A stretch of 64,000 nt of DNA from Microbacterium foliorum (GTDB lineage: Bacteria; Actinomycetota; Actinomycetes; Actinomycetales; Microbacteriaceae): NCBI RefSeq assembly GCF_006385575.1, contig NZ_CP041040.1, forward strand, positions 2,976,001-3,040,000. The letters are read 5' to 3'. Positions 35,387 through 44,201 of this stretch are shown in pieces; within the stretch, counting starts at the first letter, position 1, and each line of letters opens with the position of its first letter. Both the position numbers and the translations under genes were made by a program. Below the pieces are notes generated by a model. It made no database searches and had not been told where the DNA came from. It was given only the letters and a program-made list of their open reading frames with translations.

Positions 35387-36106
35387 ATGGAAGAGCTGTG
35401 GCTGGTCAGGCACGGGGAGAGCGTGGGCAATGTCGCGGCGACCGCGGCGGAGGCCGCCCGCGCGGAGACGATCCCGCTCGCGACGCGGGATGCCGACGTG
35501 CCCTTGTCGGAGACGGGCGCAGAGCAGGCGAGGGCTCTGGCGACCGCGCTGCACGGCGGCCCCGTCACACCTCACGTCGCCTGGCTGTCGCCGTACATGC
35601 GGGCGCAGCAGACATTCGCGCTCAGCATGGAAGACGTCCCTGCCGTCGAGCGGGTGTTGACCGACGAGCGACTGCGCGACAGGGAGCTCGGCATCCTCGA
35701 TCTGCTGACGCGATGGGGCGTCGCCGCGAGGCATCCCGAGGAGGCCGACCGTCGGGCGCGCCTGGGCAAGTACTACCACCGCCCACCCGGCGGTGAATCC
35801 TGGGCCGACGTCGCCCTTCGTCTGCGGTCGTTCCTGCACGACGCCCTCGATGCGGATGCTCGTGTGGGACTGGTCGTCGCACACGATGCTGTCGTCATGC
35901 TGTTGATCGCGCTGCTCACCGGGATGGACGAGCAGCGTCTCATGCGATTCGCGTCGGCGAACACGGTGCTCAACGCCTCCGTGACGCGGCTGCGATTCGA
36001 CGGTGAGCAGTGGCAGCTCATCGACTTCTCGGATGTGCGCCACCTCGAGCAGCTGGGCGCGGAGGTCACCGTGCACCCCGGGAGTCCCGATGTCCGCCCC
36101 GAGTGA
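35387..36106 (+). CDS. Histidine phosphatase family protein
   Basis: A 239-residue phosphoglycerate-mutase-like phosphatase. The catalytic motif LVRHGESVGN (His9) is followed by DVPLSETGAEQARAL, WLSPYMRAQQTF, DERLRDRELGILD and the second histidine in LVVAHDAVVMLL. A PGGESWADVALRLRSFL segment is typical of the family. The substrate is unknown; broad phosphomonoesterase activity is common. It overlaps the next gene by 17 bases (36090-36106), indicating co-translation. Confidence 0.93.
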   Translation: MEELWLVRHGESVGNVAATAAEAARAETIPLATRDADVPLSETGAEQARALATALHGGPVTPHVAWLSPYMRAQQTFALSMEDVPAVERVLTDERLRDRELGILDLLTRWGVAARHPEEADRRARLGKYYHRPPGGESWADVALRLRSFLHDALDADARVGLVVAHDAVVMLLIALLTGMDEQRLMRFASANTVLNASVTRLRFDGEQWQLIDFSDVRHLEQLGAEVTVHPGSPDVRPE

Positions 36107-36929
36107 GCCGACGACCGCCACCCTGCAGCTGTTGCAGCAGTGGGGGCTGCCCGAGCCCGGCGACTCGAAGAAGTCTCGGGGCACGGCGATGATCATCGGC
36201 GGCTCCCCTCTGTCGGCGGGCGCGGTCGTCCTGGCCGGAGAGGCGGCGCTGCGCGTCGGAGCGGGAAAGGTCGCCGTCACGACCGATGCCCCCATCGCCG
36301 ATGTCGTGCGCATCACCCTCCCCGAAGCAGGGGTGTACGAGTCGCCCGGTGCAGACGCGCAGACACCGGACGCCCTGCGCACCGCGTACGAAGGCGCGGA
36401 CGCTGTGCTGGTCGGGCCGGGGTTGGATGACCCGGAGGATGCCGTCGGGTGGCTACGGCGGCTGGCAGGCCACGATATCGCCTGCCTCGTCGTCGACGCC
36501 TTCGCGGTCGGAGCCGTCAGAGAGGTGTCGCGGTCTGATCTTCCGCGGTCCCTGATCATCAACGCCAATCTCGACGAGGCAGAGCTGCTGCTGGGGCGCC
36601 CGGTCGATGACCTCTTCAACGACCTGCGGCCCGTCGCACGGGAGCTGGATGCCGTGATCCACTGCTACTCCGCGGTCGTCGCGCCCTCCGGCGCGGTGTG
36701 GCGGCTCGACGTCGGCGGGCCCGGCCTCGGCACCGCGGGTTCGGGAGACGTGGCCGCAGGCACCATCACGGGTTTCGCGGCCCGGGGGCTCGAACCGGAA
36801 CGCGCCGCCGTGTGGGGAGCCTGGGCTCACGCCCGCGCAGGCGACCGCCTCGCCGAGCGGATGGGTCTGGGCTATCTCGCCCGAGAACTCGCCACAGAAC
36901 TCCCCGCCGCGCTGCGCGAAGTCCACTGA
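36090..36929 (+). CDS. nnrD: ADP-dependent NAD(P)H-hydrate dehydratase
   Basis: A 279-residue ribokinase-like enzyme that repairs hydrated NAD(P)H. Features are KKSRGTAMIIGGSPLSAGAV near the start, GAGKVAVTT, DAVLVGPGL, VDAFAVGAV, LIINANLDEAELLLGRPVDD, and the catalytic GTAGSGDVAAGTITGFAARG loop with the general-base aspartate. It overlaps the phosphatase gene in a different frame. The epimerase partner NnrE, often fused or adjacent, is not seen in this window. Confidence 0.93.
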   Translation: MSAPSEPTTATLQLLQQWGLPEPGDSKKSRGTAMIIGGSPLSAGAVVLAGEAALRVGAGKVAVTTDAPIADVVRITLPEAGVYESPGADAQTPDALRTAYEGADAVLVGPGLDDPEDAVGWLRRLAGHDIACLVVDAFAVGAVREVSRSDLPRSLIINANLDEAELLLGRPVDDLFNDLRPVARELDAVIHCYSAVVAPSGAVWRLDVGGPGLGTAGSGDVAAGTITGFAARGLEPERAAVWGAWAHARAGDRLAERMGLGYLARELATELPAALREVH

Positions 36930-36932
36930 CCC

Positions 36933-38597
36933 TCAGGTCACCCGGCCGTCACCGGGCCGCGATACGCGAAGCCAGCGGTAGCCGTACGCCGGCACCTCCA
37001 GTTCGACCCCACCCTTCGGGTCGAGCGTCAGGCGCGACGACTCGAGGAGGTCGACGAGAGTCGTGCCCTCCGGCTCGTCACCCAGCCGGAACGAGGTGGT
37101 CACCGGCACCTCGGCGAAGTTGTGGAGCGCGATCATCTTGCCGACGTCGGCCGAGAGCGAGTGCACGAGCAGCGACTCGGCCGGCTGGTCGATGACCTCG
37201 AACGTGCCCCACCCGAGTTCCGGGGAGATCCGGTAGCTCGAGGTCAGAGCGCGGATGAAGTACAACAGGGAGCCGCGGTCATCCAACTGGGCGGCGACGT
37301 TCACATGCTCCGGCGCATATCCGTCGGACGGCGGACGCGCGACGAGGCGGCTGGGCGCGGCATCCGAGAATCCTCCGTTGCGATCGTCGGACCACTGCAT
37401 CGGAGTCCGCACGGCCTCCCTGCCGGGGATCTCGATGTTCTCGCCCATGCCGATCTCCTCGCCGTAGAACAGCACCGGAGTGCCGGGCAGGGTGAAAAGC
37501 AGACTGTAGGCCATGCGGATGCGGCGCGGATCGCCGTCGAGCATCGGCGGGAGGCGCCGGGTGATGCCTCGCCCGAACACCCGCTGGCGCTCGTCGGGTG
37601 CGAACGTCTCGAACACCTCCTGCCGCTCGCTGTCGCTGAGCTTGTCGAGGGTCAGCTCGTCGTGGTTGCGCAGGAAGTTCGCCCACTGCACCTCGGCGCC
37701 GAGCACGGGGCGGGCTCGCAGCGCCTCGATCAGCGGAGCCGGATCCTTGCGCGCGAAAGAGAGGTACAGCGACTGCATCCCGACGAAGTCGAACTGCATC
37801 GTGAGCTCATCGCCGTCATCGCCTCCGAAGTACTGCGCCTGCTCGTCGTAGGGCAGGTTGACCTCGCCGAGCAGGATCGCCTCGCTCGACCGACGCTGCA
37901 GGAACCGACGGATGTCGCGCAGCAGTTCGTGCGGCTCTGGGATGCCGGCGCCCTCGGGGATCTCGAGGAGAAAAGGCACCGCATCGACGCGGAAGCCCGA
38001 GATGCCCAGCTGCAACCAGAACCCGATGACCTTGGCGATCTCGTCGCGCACGCGAGGGTTGGCGATGTTCAGGTCGGGCTGGTGCTCGTAGAAGCTGTGC
38101 TGATACCACTGCCCCGACTTCTCATCCTTGCCCCAGATGCCGTTCGCCTGGCCGGGGAAGACGGCGTTCTTCTGGCCCTTCGGAGGAGCGTCGTCGCGCC
38201 AGACGTAATAGTCCCGATAGGGCGAGTCGACGCTGCGCTTGGCGGCGAGGAACCACGGATGCCTGTCAGAGGTGTGGTTGATGACCAGGTCGACGATGAC
38301 CCGCATCCCTCGATCGCGCGCGGTGCGGATCACCTCGACGAAGTCGCCATGCGTGCCCAGACGCGGATCCACACCGTAGAAGTCGCTGACGTCGTAGCCG
38401 TCGTCACGGTCGGGGCTCGGATAGAAGGGCATCAGCCACAGGCAGGTGACGCCGAGCTGCGACAGATAGTCGATCCGCTGGGCGAGGCCCTGCAGATCGC
38501 CGACCCCGTCGCCGTTCGAGTCGAGGAACGTCTCGACGTCGAGGCAGTAGACCACCGCGGTCTTCCACCAGAGGTCGCTCGTATCGGTGATCTTCAC
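36933..38597 (-). CDS. Alpha-amylase family (GH13, trehalose-synthase-like) enzyme
   Basis: A 554-residue GH13 enzyme. Catalytic residues are Asp205 (GFRVDAVP), Glu245 (LLGEVNLPY) and Asp313 (FLRNHDELT). The opening WWKTAVVYCLDVETFLDSNG and DGYDVSDFYGVDPRLGTHGD, as well as INHTSDRHPWF, resemble trehalose synthase (maltose-trehalose interconversion), but the N-terminus has YCLDVETF rather than the usual YQVHVRAF. The C-terminal 60 residues form the beta domain. GTG at 38597 overlaps the preceding stop. The reaction (trehalose synthesis, amylolysis or oligoglucosidase) cannot be settled. Confidence 0.88.
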   Translation of the reverse strand: MKITDTSDLWWKTAVVYCLDVETFLDSNGDGVGDLQGLAQRIDYLSQLGVTCLWLMPFYPSPDRDDGYDVSDFYGVDPRLGTHGDFVEVIRTARDRGMRVIVDLVINHTSDRHPWFLAAKRSVDSPYRDYYVWRDDAPPKGQKNAVFPGQANGIWGKDEKSGQWYQHSFYEHQPDLNIANPRVRDEIAKVIGFWLQLGISGFRVDAVPFLLEIPEGAGIPEPHELLRDIRRFLQRRSSEAILLGEVNLPYDEQAQYFGGDDGDELTMQFDFVGMQSLYLSFARKDPAPLIEALRARPVLGAEVQWANFLRNHDELTLDKLSDSERQEVFETFAPDERQRVFGRGITRRLPPMLDGDPRRIRMAYSLLFTLPGTPVLFYGEEIGMGENIEIPGREAVRTPMQWSDDRNGGFSDAAPSRLVARPPSDGYAPEHVNVAAQLDDRGSLLYFIRALTSSYRISPELGWGTFEVIDQPAESLLVHSLSADVGKMIALHNFAEVPVTTSFRLGDEPEGTTLVDLLESSRLTLDPKGGVELEVPAYGYRWLRVSRPGDGRVT

Positions 38598-39559
38598 AGT
38601 CGCTCCTTGAGTGCGGGGATGAGCTCGGATTCGGCAGCGGCGAGGAAGTACGACTGCTCGGTGCCGACGTGGTGCAGGTACACGCGATCGAATCCGATCT
38701 CCGCGAGGTCGGCGACGCGACCGGCCAGCGCGGTGGCGTCGTGGTCGACCAGCACGGCCTTTCGCAGATCGTTCTTGTCGAGGCCCGCCACCGCCGCCTC
38801 GAAATCCTCGGGCTGCTCGAGATCCCACGTCTCCGGGGGCGAGAGCAGACCGTTGGTCCACTGCTCGCGAGCGATCGCGAATGCCGCCGCGTCGCTGTCC
38901 GCGAGGCTGACGTGCACCTGCAGGATGCAAGGGCCGGAGCCCCCGGCGCCTCGGTAGGCGTCGACGACCCGCTGCAGCGCGGCGGGCTCCTGAGCGACCG
39001 TCGCCAGGCCCTGCGCCCACGACGCCGCCCATTCCGCGGTCTCGGCGCTCACTGCTGTCGCGAACAGCGGCGGCGGCTCGGCCGGTCTGCTCCACACTCG
39101 TGCTCGGTGCACGCGCACCAGGCCGTCGTGATCGACCTCCTCGCCGTCGATCAGCCGGCGGATCACGTCGACGCTCTCGCGCAGTCGTTCGTTGCGGATC
39201 TGCTTGGCCGGCCACCCCTCGCCCGTCACGTGCTCGTTGACCGCCTCGCCGCTGCCCATCGCCGCCCAGAAGCGACCGGGGAACATCTCCTCGAGGGTCG
39301 CGAACGCCTGAGCGATCATCACGGGGTGGTAGCGCTGGCCCGGAGCGTTGACCATCCCGATCGAGAACTCCGTGCAGGCGAGCGCGGCCGCGATCCAGCT
39401 CAGCGCGAAACCGGACTCGCCCTGCGCCCGGGTCCACGGCGCGAGGTGGTCGGAGCACATGGCTCCGTCGAAGCCCGCGCGCTCGGCATCGATCACCGCG
39501 TCGAGAAGCGCGCTCGGTGCGATCTGCTCGTGCGAGGCATGAAAACCGATGAAGACCAT
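38594..39559 (-). CDS. LLM-class flavin-dependent oxidoreductase (TIGR03885-like)
   Basis: A 321-residue luciferase-like TIM barrel. Features are AERAGFDGAMCSDHLAPW, IAAALACTEFSIGMVNAPGQ, EMFPGRFWAAMGSGEAVNEH and the C-terminal FDRVYLHHVGTEQSYFL. It fits the TIGR03885-type FMN-dependent subgroup rather than classical F420 enzymes, by my reading. Its TGA overlaps the GTG of the GH13 gene, so the two are translated together. The physiological substrate is not known; a sugar-related oxidation is a guess. Confidence 0.87.
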   Translation of the reverse strand: MVFIGFHASHEQIAPSALLDAVIDAERAGFDGAMCSDHLAPWTRAQGESGFALSWIAAALACTEFSIGMVNAPGQRYHPVMIAQAFATLEEMFPGRFWAAMGSGEAVNEHVTGEGWPAKQIRNERLRESVDVIRRLIDGEEVDHDGLVRVHRARVWSRPAEPPPLFATAVSAETAEWAASWAQGLATVAQEPAALQRVVDAYRGAGGSGPCILQVHVSLADSDAAAFAIAREQWTNGLLSPPETWDLEQPEDFEAAVAGLDKNDLRKAVLVDHDATALAGRVADLAEIGFDRVYLHHVGTEQSYFLAAAESELIPALKERL

Positions 39560-39648
39560 GCGCCGAGTCTTGCAACGAACAGAGCCGCACGGCAGTGGTG
39601 GACACTCCGCAGCGAGTCTGCGATGATGGGCGGCCCTGCGCCGCGGGG

Positions 39649-40341
39649 CTACTGGCCGGTGGGCCTGACGACGCCGAGCTCGTACGCCAGGATGACCGCC
39701 TGCACACGGTGGGGCAGGTCGAGTTTCACGAGGATGCGGCCGAAGTGGGCCTTCACCGTGGATTCGCTCAGATGCATGGCCTTGGCGATCTCGGTGTTCG
39801 TGAGGCCGCGCCCGATGTGCACGAAGACGTCGCGTTCCCGGTCTGTCAGCACCGAGAGGGCATCGTCCCGAGCCTGGTGGGTGCGGGGGGCCAGGTGCGG
39901 CAGGGCGACTTCGATGAGCTTCGAGGTGATCCGCGGAGCCACCACGGCGTCGCCCGTCGCAACCGTGCGGATCGCGGCGACGAGTTCGTCCGGTCGCGTG
40001 TTCTTGAGCAGGAACCCTGCGGCTCCGGCCTGCAGTGCCCCGAAGGCGAATTCGTCGAGGTCGTAGGTGGTCAGCACGAGCACCCGGGTGCGTGGCAGCC
40101 GCGCGGTGAGATCGCTCGTCGCCTCGATGCCGTCCTTGCCGGGCATGCGCACATCCATCAGGATCACGTCAGGACCCAGCGCGATCGCGGCGTCGACGGC
40201 AGACGCTCCGTCGGAGGCTTCGCCCACGACGTGTATGTCGTCCTCGGCCTCGAGCACGAGACGGAGCCCGTAGCGAACCAGCTCCTGATCGTCGGCGATC
40301 AGCACCCGGATCCGGGCGGCGTGGGCATCGGATGTCGTCAT
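39649..40341 (-). CDS. LuxR-type (NarL) response regulator
   Basis: A 230-residue response regulator with a receiver domain (IRVLIADDQELVRYGLRLVL, phospho-acceptor Asp63 in DVILMDVRMPG, Lys in GFLLKNTRPD) and a C-terminal LuxR helix-turn-helix (LTDRERDVFVHIGRGLTNTE then MHLSESTVKAHFGRILVKLD). It overlaps the histidine-kinase stop by four bases. It probably controls the ABC exporter operon of which it is the last gene. Confidence 0.94.
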   Translation of the reverse strand: MTTSDAHAARIRVLIADDQELVRYGLRLVLEAEDDIHVVGEASDGASAVDAAIALGPDVILMDVRMPGKDGIEATSDLTARLPRTRVLVLTTYDLDEFAFGALQAGAAGFLLKNTRPDELVAAIRTVATGDAVVAPRITSKLIEVALPHLAPRTHQARDDALSVLTDRERDVFVHIGRGLTNTEIAKAMHLSESTVKAHFGRILVKLDLPHRVQAVILAYELGVVRPTGQ

Positions 40342-41525
40342 CGGTCCTCCGTCTGCAGTCGTACGAACACGCGCCAGCCCCCGCCCGGTCGAGGCCCGGC
40401 CTCGACGTGCCCGTCGTAGAACGCGGCGCGCTCGCGGATGCCGACCAGGCCACGGCCCGGGTCGACGACCGGCGGGGCCGGCGCAGACCTGTCCTCCACG
40501 ACGATCGACACATCCTCGTCCGTGATGCTGATCCTCACCACGACATCCTGCACGTCGCGCGCGTGCCGCAGGACGTTCGTCAGCGCCTCCTGCACGATGC
40601 GGTAGACCGTCAGCCCCACCACGGCATCGGCGTCGATGGCGCCCGTCTGCTCGAGTCGCACCGGCAGACCCGCGATCCGCGACTCTTCGATGAGAGACGG
40701 GACGCGCTCCATGCTCGCCTGCGTCGGCTGACGGTCGACCGGGTCGCCCTCGCCGCGCACCGTCGTCAGCAGGCGCCTCATCTCGACGAGGGTTCGGCGC
40801 CCGGTCTCGGCGACCCGCCCGATCGCCCGGCGGGATTCCTCTGGCCGAGCGGCTGCAGAAGCCTGCGCCCCGTCGGCGACCGCGACCATCACGGCGAGGC
40901 TGTGGGCGATCACGTCGTGCATCTCCCGCGCGATGCGCTCGCGCTCGAGCGCGGCGGCGATGTGCGCCTCCTGGTCGCGCTCGCGGCGCATCTGCTCCGC
41001 TCGTTCCACGAGTGCGCGCAGCTCCCGCCGCCGGTGGCCGACGTTGAGCCCGACGAGGGTGGACATCAGCGAGACCGCGACCACCACGGTGGCGATGCCG
41101 AGCCAGTCGAGGGGCCAGGCGTCGAGGTCCACTCGCGGCGCCAGCCCGAGCAGCGGCGGGCCGAGGCGCACGCGGATCGCCAGCACCAGCGCCGCGAGCG
41201 TGCCCGACACCGCGGCCGCGGCGAACGCCGTCCAGGCCTGCCGCGGCCGGAGGTCGACTCCACACCGGTACAGCGCCCCCACGGCGAGCACCGCTTCGGC
41301 GCCTGATCCGCCGGCGAATGACAGCGGGAGAAGGACGATGACGGCGATGAGGGCCACGAGAGGATGCCGACGCGAGACGAGGATCGCCGAGATGCCGGCG
41401 ACGAGCAGCGTCACGAGCGCCCACGCGGGTGTGGTCAGCGACGACTCGAGCGACAGGTAGCCGAGGGCCAGCGAGACCGCCGAGTACGCCCCGAGAGCCA
41501 CGAGGTCGGATCGCCGCGGTGTCAT
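40338..41525 (-). CDS. Sensor histidine kinase (HisKA_3 type)
   Basis: A 395-residue kinase with five to six N-terminal helices (TTPAWALVTLLVAGISAILV, PLVALIAVIVLLPLSFAG and others to residue 160). A dimerisation domain carries the phospho-histidine His203 in REMHDVIAHSLAV. The C-terminal HATPase_c is of the LiaS/NarX class with VYRIVQEALTNVLRHARDVQ and GRGLVGIRERAAFYDGHVEA. No large extracellular domain exists, so it probably senses a membrane or transporter-related signal. It is coupled to the response regulator and to the permease by four-base overlaps. Confidence 0.93.
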   Translation of the reverse strand: MTPRRSDLVALGAYSAVSLALGYLSLESSLTTPAWALVTLLVAGISAILVSRRHPLVALIAVIVLLPLSFAGGSGAEAVLAVGALYRCGVDLRPRQAWTAFAAAAVSGTLAALVLAIRVRLGPPLLGLAPRVDLDAWPLDWLGIATVVVAVSLMSTLVGLNVGHRRRELRALVERAEQMRRERDQEAHIAAALERERIAREMHDVIAHSLAVMVAVADGAQASAAARPEESRRAIGRVAETGRRTLVEMRRLLTTVRGEGDPVDRQPTQASMERVPSLIEESRIAGLPVRLEQTGAIDADAVVGLTVYRIVQEALTNVLRHARDVQDVVVRISITDEDVSIVVEDRSAPAPPVVDPGRGLVGIRERAAFYDGHVEAGPRPGGGWRVFVRLQTEDR

Positions 41526-42364
41526 ACGTCTCTCTTGCGCAGTGCGATCGCGCCCGCGGCGAGCGCGATCGCCGCCCAGATCGACGCGATCAGCCAGCCT
41601 GCACCCACGCTGATGTGACCGCTCCACAGGTCGAGGAACGGACCGCCGTCAGCGCCGACCCGGCTCATCGCATCGCCCGCATTGCCCAGCTGGGCGATGC
41701 GCAGAGCGCGGGAGAGCAGCCCGTACGGAAGCAGCGACGTCAGCACGGGCAGCAGCAGCGTGGCCAGGAAGACGATGATCGCTCCCGCGGTCGTCGATCG
41801 CACGAGAGTGCCGATGCCCACCCCGAACAGTGCGCAGAGCCCGAGATACCCCGCAGAGCTGAGCAGCGCGACCACGACCCCGGGTGCGGTGAGCGGTGCC
41901 GCGAGGCCGAACTGCGCATAGATCGGCGTGGTGAGCGCCCATGCGCTGAACACGGTGACGAGGGCGGTCGCAGTGGCGGCGATGAATACCACGACCGCCT
42001 TCGCGCCAAGGACGCGCAACCGGTCGGGCACCGCGACGAACGTGGGCTGAATCGAGCCCGATGCGTACTCGGCGCCGATCAGCATGACTCCGAGGATACC
42101 GGCGATGATCTGGCCGAGGACGACGGTCGGCACCGTGACGTCGGCCATGGTGCGCTCGATCAGGAGCACCGACGGAGCACCCGACGACTCGAGCGTCACG
42201 CCGAGGAACAGGCTGCCACCGACCCCGATGAGGAAGATCGCCGCGAGGGCGAGCACGGAGGAGGGCAGGCTGAACAGCTTGATCCACTCCGACCGCAGCA
42301 CGTGGGTGAACGCGGGGCGCCGAGTGCGCGCATCCGCTCGTCGGGGACTCGTGGTGAGGGTCAT
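41522..42364 (-). CDS. ABC transporter permease
   Basis: A 280-residue permease with six helices, including VLALAAIFLIGVGGSLFLG, VVLGQIIAGILGVMLIGAEY, VVALLSSAGYLGLCALFGV and AIIVFLATLLLPVLTSLLPY. The segment GAEYASGSIQPTFVAVPDR is typical of ABC-2-type permeases in BcrB-like peptide-resistance exporters. It is preceded by the ATPase with a four-base overlap, giving ATPase-permease-kinase-regulator order. Confidence 0.9.
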   Translation of the reverse strand: MTLTTSPRRADARTRRPAFTHVLRSEWIKLFSLPSSVLALAAIFLIGVGGSLFLGVTLESSGAPSVLLIERTMADVTVPTVVLGQIIAGILGVMLIGAEYASGSIQPTFVAVPDRLRVLGAKAVVVFIAATATALVTVFSAWALTTPIYAQFGLAAPLTAPGVVVALLSSAGYLGLCALFGVGIGTLVRSTTAGAIIVFLATLLLPVLTSLLPYGLLSRALRIAQLGNAGDAMSRVGADGGPFLDLWSGHISVGAGWLIASIWAAIALAAGAIALRKRDV

Positions 42365-43293
42365 CGTCCGGCTCCTTCGGTGGCGTCGTGCGCGGTCGCG
42401 CGGTATTCGGTGTCGTGAGCGGTGAGGGCGAGGTAGGCGTCTTCGAGCGAGCCCTCGACGGTGGCGATCTCGTACAGCACGATGCCCGCATCGGCCGCGG
42501 CACGCGCCACCTCCTCGGCGGGGAGGCCGTCGATCTCGACCGCGCCATCCGGGTGCGTCGTCATGGTGACCCGGGGGCCCGCGAGGGTGCTCATGAGTCG
42601 CTCGACCTCTCTGGTCCTCACGCGCACCACGGATCGGGTCACACCCGCGACCACGTCGTGCAGCGGCCCGTCGGCCAGAATCGTCCCTCGGCCGATGACC
42701 AGCAGATGGTCGGCCGTCTGGGTCATCTCGCTCATCAGATGCGACGAGAGCAGCACGGTCTTCCCCTCCCCCGCCAGCTGCCGCAGCAGGCCGCGGATCC
42801 ACAGGATGCCGTCGGGGTCGAGGCCGTTCACCGGCTCGTCGAGGATGATCGTCTGCGGGTCCCCGAGCAGAGCCGCGGCGATCCCCAGCCGCTGGTTCAT
42901 GCCGAGCGAGAATCCGCCGACCCGCCTGTCCGCCACAGCATCCAGTCCTGCGATCTCGATCACCTCACGCACGCGGGCGGCGCCGATGGCGTGGGTGGCC
43001 GCGATCGCCCGCAGGTGCTTGTAGGCGGTGCGGCGCCGGTGCGCCGAGCGCGCATCGAGCAGAACGCCGACCTCGCGCAGCGGTGCGGGCAGATCCGCGT
43101 AGGCCCGACCGTTGACCTCCGCGGTGCCCGCGGTCGGCCGGTCCAAGCCGACGATCATCCTCATGGTCGTGGACTTGCCGGCCCCGTTGGGTCCCAGGAA
43201 TCCGGTGACCGTGCCCGGTTCGACGGTGAAGTCGATGCCGTTCACGGCCACCCTCTCGCCGTAGTGCTTCGTCAGAGACTGAACTCGAATCAT
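42361..43293 (-). CDS. ABC transporter ATP-binding protein
   Basis: A 310-residue ATPase with Walker A GPNGAGKST (about residue 34), signature FSLGMNQRLGIAAAL and Walker B TIILDEPVNGLD. The H-loop is SSHLMSEM. The C-terminal 80 residues (RSVVRVRTREVERLMSTLAG onward) form the regulatory domain seen in drug/lantibiotic exporters such as BcrA. ATG at 43293 has GAAAGGCGC upstream. It heads a four-gene operon (ATPase, permease, sensor kinase, response regulator) likely for antimicrobial peptide resistance or envelope stress. Confidence 0.93.
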   Translation of the reverse strand: MIRVQSLTKHYGERVAVNGIDFTVEPGTVTGFLGPNGAGKSTTMRMIVGLDRPTAGTAEVNGRAYADLPAPLREVGVLLDARSAHRRRTAYKHLRAIAATHAIGAARVREVIEIAGLDAVADRRVGGFSLGMNQRLGIAAALLGDPQTIILDEPVNGLDPDGILWIRGLLRQLAGEGKTVLLSSHLMSEMTQTADHLLVIGRGTILADGPLHDVVAGVTRSVVRVRTREVERLMSTLAGPRVTMTTHPDGAVEIDGLPAEEVARAAADAGIVLYEIATVEGSLEDAYLALTAHDTEYRATAHDATEGAGR

Positions 43294-43360
43294 GTCGCGC
43301 CTTTCGTTCGCCTTCGACGCTACGAACGACGGCGCGCGGGCACATCGGGCTGCAGTCCTG

Positions 43361-43387
43361 ACCCTGGCGACAAGGCAGTACCAGGGT
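43361..43387. promoter_or_regulatory. Inverted repeat upstream of the ABC/two-component operon
   Basis: ACCCTGG at 43361-43367 and its complement CCAGGGT at 43381-43387, separated by 13 bases, lie 68 bases upstream of the ATPase start. A repeat of this size and position is a candidate site for the operon's own LuxR-type regulator. It also lies between divergent genes. Confidence 0.45.
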
Positions 43388-43529
43388 CTATACCCCGAAA
43401 TCGTAGGAATCTCGACTCGGCTATTCATTCCATTCAGTGGCACGTGTGTTTTACTAGATAGAAGCAGTTTGACCGGTCCGGGAGAGATGCGGAACCTCTC
43501 GTCAGCGTTGTCGGTTCAGGGAGGCTCTC

Positions 43530-44201
43530 ATCAGCGAACAGTCCACGCGCACCGTAGAACGGGCGCTCTCGCTCCTCGCCAACGTGTGCGAGACGGGAAG
43601 CACCACCCTCGCGGATGCGTCCAGGGCGGTCGACCTCGCGCCGAGCACCGCGCTGCGGCTGCTTCGCACACTCGAGTCCAGCGGCTTCGTACGGCGCGAC
43701 GACGAAGGCAGCTATCGTGCCGGCTCCCGACTGATGCAGCTCGGCGCGCGGGCTCTCGGTCACGAGTCCTTGATCGACGTGTGCCACGAAGAGATGGTCG
43801 GGCTCGAAGAGGCGACCGGCGAATCGGTCTACCTGAGCGTCGAGGGGCACGCGGCATCCGCCCTCTACATCAGCATCGTCGAGGGGTCCCACTCCGTCCG
43901 GCACTCGAACTGGGTCGGCCGCACAATCCCTCTCGAAGGGTCCGCGGCCGGACTCGTCCTCCGCGGCGAGACGCCCCCCGAAGGCTTCGTGGTCGTCGAG
44001 CGGGGCATCGAGCGCGACGTGACCGCCATCGCATCGCCCATCGCCGCGGGTGAACGCATCGTGGCCGTCATCAGCATCCTCGTGCCGAGTTACCGGATGA
44101 CCGAGAAGTCGTCCCAGCAGTGCGGCGCGCTTCTCGCAGCAGCCGCCCGCCGCATGTCGGCCGGGCTCACCAACGGCACCGCCCTCCAGGAGCAGTCATG
44201 A
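43530..44201 (+). CDS. IclR family transcriptional regulator (apparent ATC start)
   Basis: A regulator of about 223 residues if translation starts at 43530. The winged helix covers STRTVERALSLLANVCET, SRAVDLAPSTALRLLRTLES and GFVRRDDEGSYRAGSR; the C-terminal ligand domain has GLEEATGESVYLSVEGHAAS and SHSVRHSNWVGRTIPL. AGGGAGG sits six bases before ATC, and the peptide would then begin (M)SEQSTRTV, the usual IclR opening. No ATG, GTG or TTG lies in frame between the last upstream stop (43470-43472) and GTG 43584. Starting at GTG 43584 would cut 18 residues from the first helix. It heads the former hut operon. Confidence 0.85.
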   Translation: MSEQSTRTVERALSLLANVCETGSTTLADASRAVDLAPSTALRLLRTLESSGFVRRDDEGSYRAGSRLMQLGARALGHESLIDVCHEEMVGLEEATGESVYLSVEGHAASALYISIVEGSHSVRHSNWVGRTIPLEGSAAGLVLRGETPPEGFVVVERGIERDVTAIASPIAAGERIVAVISILVPSYRMTEKSSQQCGALLAAAARRMSAGLTNGTALQEQS

